Shown here in pieces: positions 6,938 to 16,600 of a stretch of DNA of 36,671 nucleotides (its first letter is position 1; the number at the start of each line of letters is the position of its first letter). This stretch comes from SG8-39 sp041558415 (GTDB lineage: Bacteria > Pseudomonadota > Gammaproteobacteria > Burkholderiales > SG8-39), in contig JBFFEY010000028.1 of NCBI GenBank assembly GCA_041558415.1, forward strand, positions 1 to 36,671, in the 5' to 3' direction. The notes beneath the pieces are model-generated. The model saw only the letters and a list, made by a program, of their open reading frames with translations, searched no databases and was not told the DNA's origin. Position numbers and translations under genes: made by a program.

Positions 6938-8044
6938 CTAGTCGGGCCGCGGCGCGTGCTCGGCGCCCGCGCCGAGCAACGGAAACGCGCTGAGCACCGA
7001 AGGCTCGCTCACCGCGGGCGCCGCGGCGACGTGCGCCGGCGTCAGCTCGGCGAACGAGGTGACGCCGAGCAGGCCCAGGCAGATGCGCACTTCTTCCTCG
7101 AGAATCTCGAGTGTGCGCACCAGGCCCGCGACGCCGTCGGCCGCAAGGCCGAGGCAGGCAAGCCGGCCGAGGCCGATGGCGCGCGCCCCGAGCGCGATGC
7201 CCTTCACCACGTCCGAGCCACGCATGAAGCCGCCGTCGACCCAGACTTGCGCTCGGCCGGCGACTGCCGCGACCACCTCGGGCAGCACCGCGGCGCTGCC
7301 GAGGCCGTGATCGAGCTGGCGCCCACCGTGGTTCGACACGTACACCACCTCGACGCCGTGCTCGACGGCGATCTCCGCATCCTCCGCCGTGGCGATGCCC
7401 TTGAGGATGAGCGGCAGGTCGTGGCGGTCCTTGTAGCGCTTCACCTCGTCCCAGCATAGCGCCGACTGGTACGCCATGCCCTTCGCCGCATCGGCGCGCC
7501 AGGGCTTGATGAAGCGCCCCACCAGGTCGCGCTCGCGCCGGCTGTACATGGCGACGTCCACCGTCAGGCAGAAGGCGCGGTAGCCGTGGTCCTGGGCGCG
7601 GCGCACGCAGTCGTCGATCCAGGCGGCATCGCCGCGCACGTAGAGCTGGTAGATGCGCAGATTGTCGGCCGCTGCGGCCGTGGCCTCGAGCCCCGGCATG
7701 CAGACCGAGGACAGCATCTGCGGTACGCCGAAGGCGGCCGATGCGCGCGCCGCCGCGGCCGCGCCGCCCTCGACGAAGGTTTCCATGCCACCGACCGGTG
7801 CGAGCAGCAGCGGCAGCCGCGTGCGCGCGCCGAAAAACGTGCCGCCGACGTCGATGTGGCGCACATCGCGCAGCACGCGCGGGCGGAACGCGAGGCAGTC
7901 GAGCGCATGGCGGTTGCGCCGCACCGTGGTCTCGGTCTCGGTGCCGCCCACCAGGTAGCCCCAGGGCCCGGGCGCGAGGTTCTGCCGCGCCGCGGCAACG
8001 ATTTCCTGCAGGGTGAGAAATCGCTCTTCGGCGGGTTCGCTCAT
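6938..8044 (-). CDS. FMN-dependent alpha-hydroxyacid oxidase/dehydrogenase
   Basis: A 368-residue TIM-barrel flavoprotein of the glycolate oxidase/lactate dehydrogenase family, which oxidises L-2-hydroxyacids to 2-oxo acids with FMN. Recognisable elements are Tyr30 in WGYLVGG, the YQLYVRGD strand (132-139), Asp163 in TVD, Lys215 in LILKGI, and the catalytic SNHGGRQ with His239 and Arg242, followed by the phosphate-binding DGGFMRG and GLGR loops. ATG 8044 is chosen because it overlaps the CinA-like stop in a TCAT (ATGA on the coding strand) junction, implying translational coupling. The oxygen-versus-quinone acceptor and the substrate cannot be read off. No extra membrane segment is seen, so a soluble enzyme is likely. 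Confidence 0.88.
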   Translation of the reverse strand: MSEPAEERFLTLQEIVAAARQNLAPGPWGYLVGGTETETTVRRNRHALDCLAFRPRVLRDVRHIDVGGTFFGARTRLPLLLAPVGGMETFVEGGAAAAARASAAFGVPQMLSSVCMPGLEATAAAADNLRIYQLYVRGDAAWIDDCVRRAQDHGYRAFCLTVDVAMYSRRERDLVGRFIKPWRADAAKGMAYQSALCWDEVKRYKDRHDLPLILKGIATAEDAEIAVEHGVEVVYVSNHGGRQLDHGLGSAAVLPEVVAAVAGRAQVWVDGGFMRGSDVVKGIALGARAIGLGRLACLGLAADGVAGLVRTLEILEEEVRICLGLLGVTSFAELTPAHVAAAPAVSEPSVLSAFPLLGAGAEHAPRPD

Positions 8045-8532
8045 ACAGTGGCCTCTCGCATGCAGGATTCGAGCAGTTCGACGGCGCGGCGCGCGAAGGT
8101 CCACATGTTCTCTTCGCGCGCGTCGCTGCCGGTTTCAAGCGTGATCACCGCCTCGACGGGTCCGCTGACCGCGATGCAGGCATGCCCCGCAGGATCGCCG
8201 TAGCGGTTGCCGCGCGGCCCGCTGGCGCCGGTCTCGGCAAGGCTCCAGGTGGTGCCGAGCTTCTCCCGCACCCGCCTTGCGAGCAGTTGGGCGAAGGGCT
8301 CGCTTGCCGAGCGCAGGCCCTGCATGTCCATGGCGCCGATGCCGAGCAGCGCCTCGCGTCCGGTCGCGGTGTAGATCACGCAACCGCCGAGGTAGTAGGC
8401 GGACGCGCCGGGCACTGCGACGAGCGCCGCGTTGATCAGGCCGCCGGCGGAGGATTCGGCGACCGCCAGGGTCTGCTTGCGTTCCACGAGCAGCGCAGCG
8501 ACCGTGCGGCCGAGGGCGGTCAGCGTTTCCAT
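8041..8532 (-). CDS. CinA C-terminal-domain (PncC-like) protein
   Basis: A 163-residue stand-alone CinA C-terminal domain. The motif AESSAGGLINAALVAVPG (18-35) corresponds to the ESCTGG block, and ETGASGP plus GHACIAV correspond to the later TG-AGP and G-v-iA blocks. The classical member, PncC, deamidates nicotinamide mononucleotide. Here the usual Cys-Thr of ESCTGG reads Ser-Ala, so activity on that substrate is open; many stand-alone members in catabolic clusters are uncharacterised. ATG 8532 has GGGAGA at a good distance. The stop overlaps the start of the hydroxyacid oxidase, so both proteins are made together. Confidence 0.82.
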   Translation of the reverse strand: METLTALGRTVAALLVERKQTLAVAESSAGGLINAALVAVPGASAYYLGGCVIYTATGREALLGIGAMDMQGLRSASEPFAQLLARRVREKLGTTWSLAETGASGPRGNRYGDPAGHACIAVSGPVEAVITLETGSDAREENMWTFARRAVELLESCMREATV

Positions 8533-8618
8533 CGTCGTTCTCCCGGAGCGAATGTCTTGCGGTGCCGCTAAACTTGCCGGGTGGCGCGGCCTGCGCCGCG
8601 CCACCCGGAGAAACCCGC

Positions 8619-9146
8619 ATGCGCCTGGACGCGATCCGCGCCGGCAACAATCCCCCCGACGACATCAACGTCATCGTCGAGGTCCCGGTCGGCGGCGAGC
8701 CGATCAAGTACGAGATCGAAAAGGAATCGGGCGCCCTGTTCGTCGATCGTTTCCTCTACACGCCGATGCGCTACCCTGGGAACTACGGCTTCGTACCCCA
8801 CAGCCTGTGCGGCGACGGCGATCCGCTCGACGTGCTGGTCGCCAACACGCGTGCGCTGGTGCCCGGCTCGGTCATCAACTGCCGGCCGGTGGGCGTGCTC
8901 GTCATGGAAGACGAATCCGGCATGGACGAGAAGATCATCGCCGTGCCGAGCAGCAAGCTGACGCGGCGCTACGACGGCGTGAAGACGGTGACCGATCTGC
9001 CGCAGATCACGCGCAGCCAGATCGAGCATTTCTTCCAGCACTACAAGGACCTCGAGCCCGGCAAATGGGTGAAGATCGTCGAGTGGGGGGACGCGGCGCG
9101 CGCGCGCGAGATCGTGGTCGAGGCGCTCGAACGGGCCGGGCGTTAG
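8619..9146 (+). CDS. ppa: inorganic pyrophosphatase, family I
   Basis: A 175-residue soluble pyrophosphatase hydrolysing diphosphate to orthophosphate. The family signature DGDPLDVLV gives Asp66, Asp68 and Asp71, the metal-binding aspartates. The flanking RYPGNYGFVPHS and IIAVPS segments, and WVKIVEW near the end, also match the bacterial family I enzyme in order and length. ATG 8619 is preceded by CGGAGA at a suitable distance, and the protein begins with the typical IRAGNNPPDDINVIVEVP region. It diverges from the CinA-like gene, with 86 bases between the starts. It is a housekeeping gene apparently embedded among catabolic ones. Confidence 0.95.
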   Translation: MRLDAIRAGNNPPDDINVIVEVPVGGEPIKYEIEKESGALFVDRFLYTPMRYPGNYGFVPHSLCGDGDPLDVLVANTRALVPGSVINCRPVGVLVMEDESGMDEKIIAVPSSKLTRRYDGVKTVTDLPQITRSQIEHFFQHYKDLEPGKWVKIVEWGDAARAREIVVEALERAGR

Positions 9147-9159
9147 CATCACGGCACCG

Positions 9160-10959
9160 CTAGCGCAGGTGGTGTACCGGCGCCAGGCCGTACACCGGCG
9201 TCGGCAGGTCTTCCATGCGCGCCTTGAGCTGCAGCGCAAGGGTGCGTGAATAGTGCCGCGACTGCATCAGGTTGCCGCCGTGAAACCAGAGCCCCGGCTG
9301 CTGCGTCGGCTTCCACATGTTGCGCAGCTCGCCCTCCCAGGGTCCGGGGTCGTTCTTCGTCCCCGAACCCAGCCCCCAGCACTTGCCGACACGGTCGGCG
9401 ACGTCGGGCGAGATCAGCTTCGCCGCCCAGTCGTTCATCGGTCCGTAACCGGTGGCGAGGACGACCAGGTCGGCGGGCAGCTCGCTGCCATCGGACAGGC
9501 TCACCGAGCGCCGGTTGATGCGCGCCAGCGTGACCCGGCTCTTCAGCCTGATCGCGCCGTCGATGATGAGCTGCGAGGCGCCCACCTCGATGTAGTAGCC
9601 GCCACCGCGCCGCAGGTAGGCGGAATGAATGCCCGCCTCGTCCTCGCCGAAATCGAACAGGAATCCCGCGCGCTCGAGCCCGGCGTAGAGGTCGGCGTCG
9701 CGCTGCCGAATCTTCTGGTACAGCGGGCGCTGCAGGGCGGGCAAGACCCCGAACGGCACCGAGGCCGTCGTGAGATCGGCGATCTCGGTGCTGATGCCCG
9801 CGCGCACCGCCTGTTCCGAGTACAGGCGCCCCCAGGCGAATTCCATCAGGGACTCCGAGCGCACCACGATGGTGGGCGAGCGCTGCAGCATGGTGACCTC
9901 GGCGGCGCCGTGCTCCCACAGGTCGGCGCAGATGTCGTGCGCGGAGTTGTTTGCGCCGAGCACGACGCAGCGCTTGCCGGCCCAGGCCTCGCCCCCCGGG
10001 TGCCGGCTGGAGTGGCACAGCGTGCCCTCGAAGGACGCCGCGCCGGGAATCTCGGGCAGGTTCGGCATCCCCGACATGCCGGTGGCGAGCACCAGCTGCT
10101 TCGGCCGCAGACGCAGCGTGTGCCCCTCGCGCTCGACCGTGACCTCCCATTCGGCCGCGGCCTCGTCGTAGCGCGCCCCGGTGCACTCGCTCGAGCTCCA
10201 GTAATCGAGCTCCATGATCTTGGCGTACATCTCCAGCCAGTCGCCCATCTTGTCCTTGGGCGAAAACACCGGCCAGTGGTCGGGAAACGGCAGGTACGGC
10301 AGGTGGTCGTACCACACCGGGTCGTGCAGGCAGAGCGAGCGGTAGCGCTTGCGCCAAGAGTCGCCTGCGCGCGCGTTCTTTTCGATGACGATCGTCGGCA
10401 CGTCGAGGCGGCGCAGCCGCGCCGCAAGGCCGATGCCGCCCTGGCCCCCGCCGATGATCACGCAGTAGGGCTGGCGCGTGATGCCCAGCTCGGCCGCTTC
10501 CCGCTCGCGCCGCTCGAGCCAGCTCTGGCGGTCGCGCACCGCGCCGTGCACCACGCCCGGCTCCCGCGTGAGGCCGCTGCGCTCCTCGAAGCCCTTCAGC
10601 GCCTGCAGCGTCGTGAGCAGCGTCCAGCAACGTCCCTCGCGCAGCCGCAGATGCCCCTTGCCGCGCCCGACGGCGGTCTCGAACGTGAACCAGGCCTCCA
10701 GCTGGCCGTCGGCTGCGCGCGCCGGGGCGTCGACGGTCCAGGCGGCAGGCGCGGCCGCGACAAGCGTGGCCTCGAGCATGGCGCGGATCGCTTCGCGGCC
10801 TTCGCAGGTCTTCAGATTCCAGGTGAAGGCAGCAAGGTCGCGCCAGTAGCACTCCGCCCCGAACAACGTTAGCGCCGCGTCGAGGTCGCGGCGGGCGAGC
10901 GCTTCGCCGAAGCGCGCAAGCCAGTCGGCAGCCTGCTGCGTCTCGTCTGCTCCGCCCAT
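9160..10959 (-). CDS. flavin-containing monooxygenase-like oxidoreductase with N-terminal NTF2-like domain
   Basis: A 599-residue protein. Residues 10-125 look like a SnoaL/NTF2-type domain (WLARFGEALARRDLDAAL, then W and F-rich strands). Residues 165 onward form a two-dinucleotide-fold flavoprotein: FAD-binding GGGQGG (170-175), a flavin-monooxygenase-like fingerprint F-x-G-x3-H-x3-H (310-320), ATGMSG (292-297) and the second nucleotide loop GANNSAHD (335-342). This architecture is common in bacterial putative monooxygenases near degradation genes. The N-terminal domain may help bind substrate. ATG 10959 is preferred to GTG 10998 because GAGGGG lies just upstream. An inverted repeat (10973-11016) lies immediately before it. 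The substrate is unknown; hydroxylation or Baeyer-Villiger oxidation both remain possible. Confidence 0.82.
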   Translation of the reverse strand: MGGADETQQAADWLARFGEALARRDLDAALTLFGAECYWRDLAAFTWNLKTCEGREAIRAMLEATLVAAAPAAWTVDAPARAADGQLEAWFTFETAVGRGKGHLRLREGRCWTLLTTLQALKGFEERSGLTREPGVVHGAVRDRQSWLERREREAAELGITRQPYCVIIGGGQGGIGLAARLRRLDVPTIVIEKNARAGDSWRKRYRSLCLHDPVWYDHLPYLPFPDHWPVFSPKDKMGDWLEMYAKIMELDYWSSSECTGARYDEAAAEWEVTVEREGHTLRLRPKQLVLATGMSGMPNLPEIPGAASFEGTLCHSSRHPGGEAWAGKRCVVLGANNSAHDICADLWEHGAAEVTMLQRSPTIVVRSESLMEFAWGRLYSEQAVRAGISTEIADLTTASVPFGVLPALQRPLYQKIRQRDADLYAGLERAGFLFDFGEDEAGIHSAYLRRGGGYYIEVGASQLIIDGAIRLKSRVTLARINRRSVSLSDGSELPADLVVLATGYGPMNDWAAKLISPDVADRVGKCWGLGSGTKNDPGPWEGELRNMWKPTQQPGLWFHGGNLMQSRHYSRTLALQLKARMEDLPTPVYGLAPVHHLR

Positions 10960-10972
10960 GGCCGCCCCCCTC

Positions 10973-11016
10973 GCCGCGTAGGAAGGCGAGTCTTGCACAG
11001 GCGTTAGGTACGCGGC
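10973..11016. repeat. 8-bp inverted repeat upstream of the monooxygenase gene
   Basis: GCCGCGTA (10973-10980) and TACGCGGC (11009-11016) are perfect reverse complements with a 28-base spacer. They lie 14-57 bases before the monooxygenase start, a typical place for a dimeric repressor site. GC-rich sequence makes chance occurrence fairly likely. Confidence 0.3.
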
Positions 11017-11057
11017 AACACGGTTTCAGGCGCGCGCCGCGGGCGCCGCGCGGCCGT

Positions 11058-11918
11058 TCAGCGCAAGCGGGAAACCATGAAGCGCCCGCGATCGGCGACT
11101 GCCGCGAGCAGCGACTTGCCGAAGGCCGGTTTGGTCCTGATCAGCTCGAGCAGCGCCTTGCGGCTGATGGCAAGCAGCTCGCAGTCGGACAACGCAACGG
11201 CGCTCGCGGCGCGCGGCTGCTGGTCGATCAGCGCGAGCTCGCCGAATACGCCACCCGGCCCGACTTTCTCCACCGGCGTGCCGGCGAGGAAGATCACCAC
11301 GCTGCCCTTGAGCACGACGTACATGTAAAGGCCCGCCTGCCCCTCCTGCATGATCGGCTTTTTCGCGTCGTAGAACTTCGGCGGGTCGTGCTCGAATGCC
11401 TTCACCAGCTCGGCGACCAGCTTGCGGTCGAAGACATAGGCGTCCTGCCAGGTCTTGTCCTGGGCCAGTGCGCCGCTGTCCAGCAGATGGTTGTTCGCCT
11501 CGCGCAGCCGCCCGATGAGGACCGTGAGCAGCATCAGCGCGAACCCGGGGTTGCGCGTCAGCGCGGTTTCGAACTGCCGCTCGTCGAGCGCGATCACCCG
11601 GCAGCGGGTCTTGGCGAGCGCAGTGGCGCTGCGCGGCGAGTGCGTGAGCGACGCCATCTCGCCGAAGATCTCGCCCTTGCCCACCCGCCCGATCGGCCGC
11701 TTGCCGGCGACCAGGCTGACCTCGCCCTCCAGCAGCAGGTACATCCTGTCGCGCTTGAACAGGAGCCGCGAGCCCTTCTCGTTCTCGACGAAAAAGGTGG
11801 TCCCCGGCACGACGTCCTCCGGGGCGCCGACGGCCTTGAAGAATTCCAGCGCGATCGCCGGATCGTAGCTGCCGCTCAGCGCGCTCTGTTCTGCCATGGC
11901 GAATTCGGTCTGCGACAT
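11058..11918 (-). CDS. protein with two cyclic-nucleotide-binding domains
   Basis: A 286-residue cytosolic protein made of two CNB domains and no recognisable DNA-binding or enzymatic domain. The first (about 35-145) has the phosphate-binding cassette FGEMASLTHSPRSA with Glu87 and Arg96; the second (about 180-280) has FGELALIDQQPRAASA with Glu227 and Arg236. Retention of Glu and Arg in both suggests each can bind cAMP or cGMP. Without an output domain it may act through a partner. ATG 11918 follows a GGGGGAT ribosome site. A nucleotide cyclase is encoded at 26451, but a functional link is only inference. It is 98 bases upstream of the monooxygenase on the same strand. Confidence 0.85.
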   Translation of the reverse strand: MSQTEFAMAEQSALSGSYDPAIALEFFKAVGAPEDVVPGTTFFVENEKGSRLLFKRDRMYLLLEGEVSLVAGKRPIGRVGKGEIFGEMASLTHSPRSATALAKTRCRVIALDERQFETALTRNPGFALMLLTVLIGRLREANNHLLDSGALAQDKTWQDAYVFDRKLVAELVKAFEHDPPKFYDAKKPIMQEGQAGLYMYVVLKGSVVIFLAGTPVEKVGPGGVFGELALIDQQPRAASAVALSDCELLAISRKALLELIRTKPAFGKSLLAAVADRGRFMVSRLR

Positions 11919-12048
11919 GGATCCCCCTTAACGGGCCGATTATGCCGCCGGTGCTCCGCAATGCTTGTGCAATTGTCCCGCATCGGGCCCTCACAGGCCG
12001 CCGCGGCTGCGAAACGCAGCGCCGGCGCGCGGCCGTCTGCGTAGAATC

Positions 12049-12068
12049 GCGCCGACGGAGGTCGGCGC
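12049..12068 (+). promoter_or_regulatory. hairpin presenting the Shine-Dalgarno in its loop
   Basis: GCGCCGAC (12049-12056) and GTCGGCGC (12061-12068) form a perfect 8-bp stem whose 4-base loop is GGAG, the ribosome-binding sequence of the SDR gene that begins at 12069. In mRNA the stem would directly abut the start codon and compete with initiation, or hold the site exposed. A TAGAAT box at 12042-12047 could be a -10 element; if so, transcription would begin inside the stem and the structure would matter only in longer transcripts. Confidence 0.5.
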
Positions 12069-12842
12069 ATGGATCTTGGACTCGGCGGCAAGGTAGCGCT
12101 CGTGACGGGCGGCAGTCAGGGCATCGGCCGGGCGAGCGCGCTACGGCTGGCGGCCGAAGGTGCCCGGGTCGCGATCGTCGCGCGCGGCGAAGAGCGGCTC
12201 GCGCAGCTGGCCCGGGAGATCACCGCCGCCGGCGGCAGCGCGCTGCCGGTGCGCGCCGACGTCAGCCGGCCGGAGGGCTGCGCGCGCGTGATCGCCGAGA
12301 CCCTGCGCGGCTTCGGCGGCGTCGACATCCTGGTCAACAACGCCGGCACCTCGGCCACCGGTGAATTCGAGGCCGTCGACGACGCCGCCTGGCAGGCCGA
12401 TTTCGATCTCAAGCTGTTCGCCGCGGTGCGCCTCGCGCGGCTCGCGATCCCGCACATGAAGCGCGCGGGCGGCGGGCGCATCATCAACATCACCAACATC
12501 GGTGCCAAGCAGCCCCGCGCGCGCTCGATGCCGACGACGGTGACGCGCGCCGCCGGGCTGGCGCTGACCAAGGCGCTGTCGAAGGAGTACGCACCGCACG
12601 GCATCCTGGTCAACACCGTCTGCATCGGCCTGGTGCGCGCCGGCCAGCACGAGCGCCGCGCGGCGCAACGCGGCGTCGACGTCGACGCGCTGTACGCGGA
12701 AATGGCGAAGGACATTCCGCTCGGCCGCGTCGGCCAGGCCGAGGAGGTGGCGAACGTGGTCGCCTTCCTCGCCTCGGCCGCGGCGAGCTATGTCACCGGC
12801 ACCAGCATCAATCTAGACGGCGGCGCGTCCGCCGTACTCTGA
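12069..12842 (+). CDS. SDR-fold protein lacking the usual catalytic residues
   Basis: A 257-residue short-chain dehydrogenase/reductase-fold protein. The NAD(P) loop TGGSQGIG (13-20) and NNAG (90-93) are intact, and the C terminus has the usual DGG. However, the catalytic tetrad Asn-Ser-Tyr-Lys reads Lys115, Asn143, Thr156 and Arg160 when aligned by the NI(S/T)S block and the YxxxK-to-LTKAL spacing. Cofactor binding is therefore likely, but classical hydride transfer to a carbonyl is doubtful. The same four positions are altered in the SDR at 25248. It is followed 11 bases later by a TauD-type gene, so the two form an operon. It could be a diverged enzyme with a new mechanism or a binding protein. 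Confidence 0.82.
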   Translation: MDLGLGGKVALVTGGSQGIGRASALRLAAEGARVAIVARGEERLAQLAREITAAGGSALPVRADVSRPEGCARVIAETLRGFGGVDILVNNAGTSATGEFEAVDDAAWQADFDLKLFAAVRLARLAIPHMKRAGGGRIINITNIGAKQPRARSMPTTVTRAAGLALTKALSKEYAPHGILVNTVCIGLVRAGQHERRAAQRGVDVDALYAEMAKDIPLGRVGQAEEVANVVAFLASAAASYVTGTSINLDGGASAVL

Positions 12843-12853
12843 GGAGATCCGGC

Positions 12854-13684
12854 ATGGCCGCTGCCCGAATCGAGCTGCGCAAGGTAACGCCCAAGTGCGG
12901 CGCCGAAGTGCTCGGCGTCGACCTGTCGCAGGCGCCGGACGACGCGCAGATCGATGCGCTGCGCGAGGCGCTCGCCGAGCACGGCGTGCTGTTCTTTCGC
13001 GATCAGCATATGACGCCCGAGCAGCAGAAGGCCTTCGCCCGCCGCTTCGGCGAGCTGCATCTGCACCCGGCCTGGCCGCGGCTGCTCGAGGGCCATCCCG
13101 AGATCATGGAGATCTACGCCGACGCGGACACCAAGCGCATCGCCGGCGAGGACTGGCACTCGGACGTGTCCTGCGATCCCGAGCCGCCGCTCGGCACCCT
13201 CCTCTACATGCTCGAGGTGCCGCCCGAAGGCGGCGACACGTTGTTCGCCAGCATGTACGCCGCCTACGAAGCGCTCTCGGTACCGATGAAGCGCATGCTC
13301 GAAGGCATGACCGCGCTGCACGACGGCGAGACAACCTACCGCGGTCGCTACGAAGGCATGAAGGCGGCGGCCGCGTACCCCTCGGCAGAGCACCCGGTGA
13401 TCCGCACGCATCCGGTCAGCGGGCGCAAGGCGCTGTTCGTCAACCGCATCTTCACGCGCCGCATCCTGCAGCTCGAGAAACACGAGAGCGATGCGGTGCT
13501 GGAGATGCTGTTCCGGCTCGTCGAGACGCCGGAACTGCAGTGCCGCTTCCGCTGGCAGCCGGGCTCGGTGGCGTTCTGGGACAACCGCTGCGTCCAGCAC
13601 CACGCACTGTGGGACTACTACCCGCAGCGGCGCCGCGGCCTGCGCGTCACCATCAAGGGCGAGCGGCCCGTTTACCGTCCCTGA
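12854..13684 (+). CDS. TauD/TfdA-family Fe(II)/2-oxoglutarate dioxygenase
   Basis: A 276-residue jelly-roll dioxygenase. The facial triad is visible as His102 and Asp104 in WHSDVSC and the distal His249 in WDNRCVQHHA; Arg264 in GLRVTI is placed to bind the 2-oxoglutarate carboxylate. The family couples 2-oxoglutarate decarboxylation to oxidation of a substrate such as taurine, an alkylsulfate, or a phenoxyacetate. Here no sulfonate-uptake genes are adjacent, so the substrate is open. GAGGAGA precedes ATG 12854, and the stop of the SDR gene is 11 bases upstream. The 3' end overlaps the convergent RND pump gene by 13 bases. A second TauD-type protein lies at 23258. Confidence 0.9.
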   Translation: MAAARIELRKVTPKCGAEVLGVDLSQAPDDAQIDALREALAEHGVLFFRDQHMTPEQQKAFARRFGELHLHPAWPRLLEGHPEIMEIYADADTKRIAGEDWHSDVSCDPEPPLGTLLYMLEVPPEGGDTLFASMYAAYEALSVPMKRMLEGMTALHDGETTYRGRYEGMKAAAAYPSAEHPVIRTHPVSGRKALFVNRIFTRRILQLEKHESDAVLEMLFRLVETPELQCRFRWQPGSVAFWDNRCVQHHALWDYYPQRRRGLRVTIKGERPVYRP

Positions 13685-16600
13685 GCCGGCGCCACCGGCG
13701 CGCCCGACTCGGCGGGCATGCGCGCGGCACGCGCCCGGCGCGGCTGCAGCAGCAGGTAGATCGACGGCACCAGCAGCAAGCTGACGAACATCGAGAACAG
13801 CAGCCCGAAAACCATGCACACGGCGAGCGGCTGCAGCATCTCCGAGCCCGCGCCGAGGCCAAGCGCGAGCGGCGACATGCCGACCACGGTGGTCAGCGTG
13901 GTCATCAGGATCGGGCGCAGGCGCAGCCGCGCTGCGCCAACCACGGCCTCCATCAGCGCGGTGCCGCGCTGGCGCAGCAGCTCGATGTACTCAACCAGCA
14001 CGATCGCGTTGTTGACGACGATGCCGATCAGCATGATGACGCCAAGCCAGACCGGCATCGACAGCGGCAGGTCGGTCAGCAGCAAGCCGATCACGACGCC
14101 GATCAGCGCGAAAGGTACGCCGAGCAGGATGACAATCGGGTTGCGCAGCGACTCGTACTGCACCGCCATCACGACGAACACCAGGAACAGCGCCAGCCCC
14201 GCGAGCGTCAGCACCAGCACGTTGCCCTTCTTCAGGCTCTCGTAGACGCCGCTGAAATACAGCGAATAGCCCGCCGGCAGCTCGAAGTCCTTGAGATCCT
14301 CGCGCAGCGTGCGCACCACCTCGCCGAGCGGCAGCGCCCCGGTCAGCGCCGCCTCCACCTCGACGATGCGACGCTGGTTCTCGCGGCGAATCTCGGCCGG
14401 TGCCGTCACCAGCTCGACCCGCGCGACGTCGCCGAGGTAGACGGGGCGGCGCTCGCCCCGTGCACTGAACAGCAGCACGGCCTCGAGGGCCGCCGGGCTG
14501 TCGATGGTGCGCTGTGGCAGGCGCACACGCACGTCGTAGGCGCGGTCGTCCTCGATGAAGTCGCTGACGATGACACCGTCGAGCGCGATCTTCATGGCGC
14601 GGCCCACCTGCATCACGTCGATACCAAGCTCGGCGGCGCGGCCGCGGTCGACGCGGACGGAAAACTCCTGCCGGATCTCCTCGGCGCTGTGCTTTACGTT
14701 GCGCAGCCCGGGGCGACCGCGCAAGCGCTCGGCGAGGCGATCACCGATTTCCGTCAGCACGGCGAGATCCGGGCCCTGCACGCGCACGCTGATCTCCTCG
14801 TCGGAGCGCGAGGTGCGCAGGCCGCGCACACCGGCGGGCCGCGCGAGGACCTTGACGCCGGCAATCTGCGCACGCGCCACGGCGCGCATGTAATCGGACA
14901 CCCAGGCCTCGACGTTGCGGGACCGCGCATCGAGCGGCACCAGCTGGATCGAAATCGAGCTGCGGTTCGGACGCTCGCGCTGCGTGCGCCCGAAGATGAA
15001 GCCGCCGGCGATCACCGAAATGCCCTCGACGTCGCCCTGGGCGATCGCGAGGTCCTCGAGGCGGCGCACCGTGCGGTCCATCTCCTCGAGCGATCCGCCC
15101 GGATCGGCGAACAGCCTCACCTGCACGCGGCCGTCGTCCATGGTCGGCAGGAAGGCCTGCTTGCCGGTCAGGTGCAGGAACAGCGTGCCGAAGCCGCCCA
15201 GCAGTACCAGCGCAACGATGACGACGAGCCAGGGCACGCGTGCCGTGGCCGCAACGACGGGCACGTAGGCCGCCTGCGCGGCAGCAACCATGCGCTGCAC
15301 GAACCGCGTCACCAGCGTGGGACGCGTCGGCCGGCCGCGTGCGGCAAGCGCCGGCACCAGGGTCACGGCGACGACCAGCGAGCCGACGATGGCCGCGGAA
15401 ATGGTGAAGATCAGCTCGCGGAACAGCAGTCCGACCAGGCCGCTGATGAACAGGAACGGCACCACCGCGGCGAGGTTGGTCGAGGTCGCCGCGATGATCG
15501 GGCTGTTCACCTCCGCGGCCGCGTTGGCCGCGGCATCCAGTCCGTACTCGCCTTCGCGCTGGTGGCGCTCGATGTTCTCCAGCATGACGATGGTGTTGTC
15601 GACCAGCATGCCGACGCCGAGCGCCAGCCCGCCCAGCGTCATGAGGTTCAGCGACAGCCCGCCGAGCGCCATGATGACGAAGGTGATCATGATCGAGATC
15701 GGAATGGCCGAGCCGATGATCAGCGTGCCGCGCACGCTGCCGAGGAAGGCGTAGACCACCACCATGGCCAGAATGGCGCCTGCGAGCGCCGCGGTCGCCG
15801 CGTTGTCGAGCGACTGGCGCACGTAGGTCGACTGGTCGGAGACCTTGTCGACGCGCACGTCCTCCGGTACCAGCTGGCGCTCGAAAAGTTCGGCGAGCCG
15901 CGTGTTGACGACGTTGGCGACGTCCACCGTATTGGCGGTCGGCTGCTTCTGCATTGTGATGCGCACGCCCGGCGTGCCGTTGTAGCGCACGCGAATGCGC
16001 TCGTCCTCGTGCCGGTCGATCACCTCGGCGAGTTCGGCAAGCGGCACCGCGGTGCCGTCGGGCAGCCGCACCGGCAGCGCGCCGAGCTCGGCGACGCTTT
16101 GCACCCGGCCCGAGGTGCGGCTGGTGTACTGCTGGCCGGCCATGTGCAGGCGCCCGGCCGGCGCATCGACGTTGCCGCGCTGGATCGCCGTGATGAGATC
16201 CTCGATCGACAGCCCATGTCCTGCCAGGCGGCGCTGATCGGGCAGCACGTGCACCTCGCGCACCAGGCCGCCGCCCACTTCCACCGACGCCACGCCGGGC
16301 AGATTAAGGAAGTACTTGGCGAAGACGTCGTCGGTCCAGGTGCGCAGATCGATCATGCTGCGCAGCGGCGAGCTCACCACGAACTCCATCACCGGAATCT
16401 GCGCCGGATCGCGCTTGAAGATGATGGGCGGATCGATGGTCGTCGGCAGGAAGCGCTTGGCGCGGTCGAGGCGCGTGCTGGCGTCGCGCAGCGCGATGTC
16501 GATGTCCTTGCCGTACTCGAAATACAGCTCGAGCTCCACGGAACCTTCCAAGGTGGTCGATTCGACGCCGCTCGAGTCCTCCGTGATCGCCAGCTGCTCC

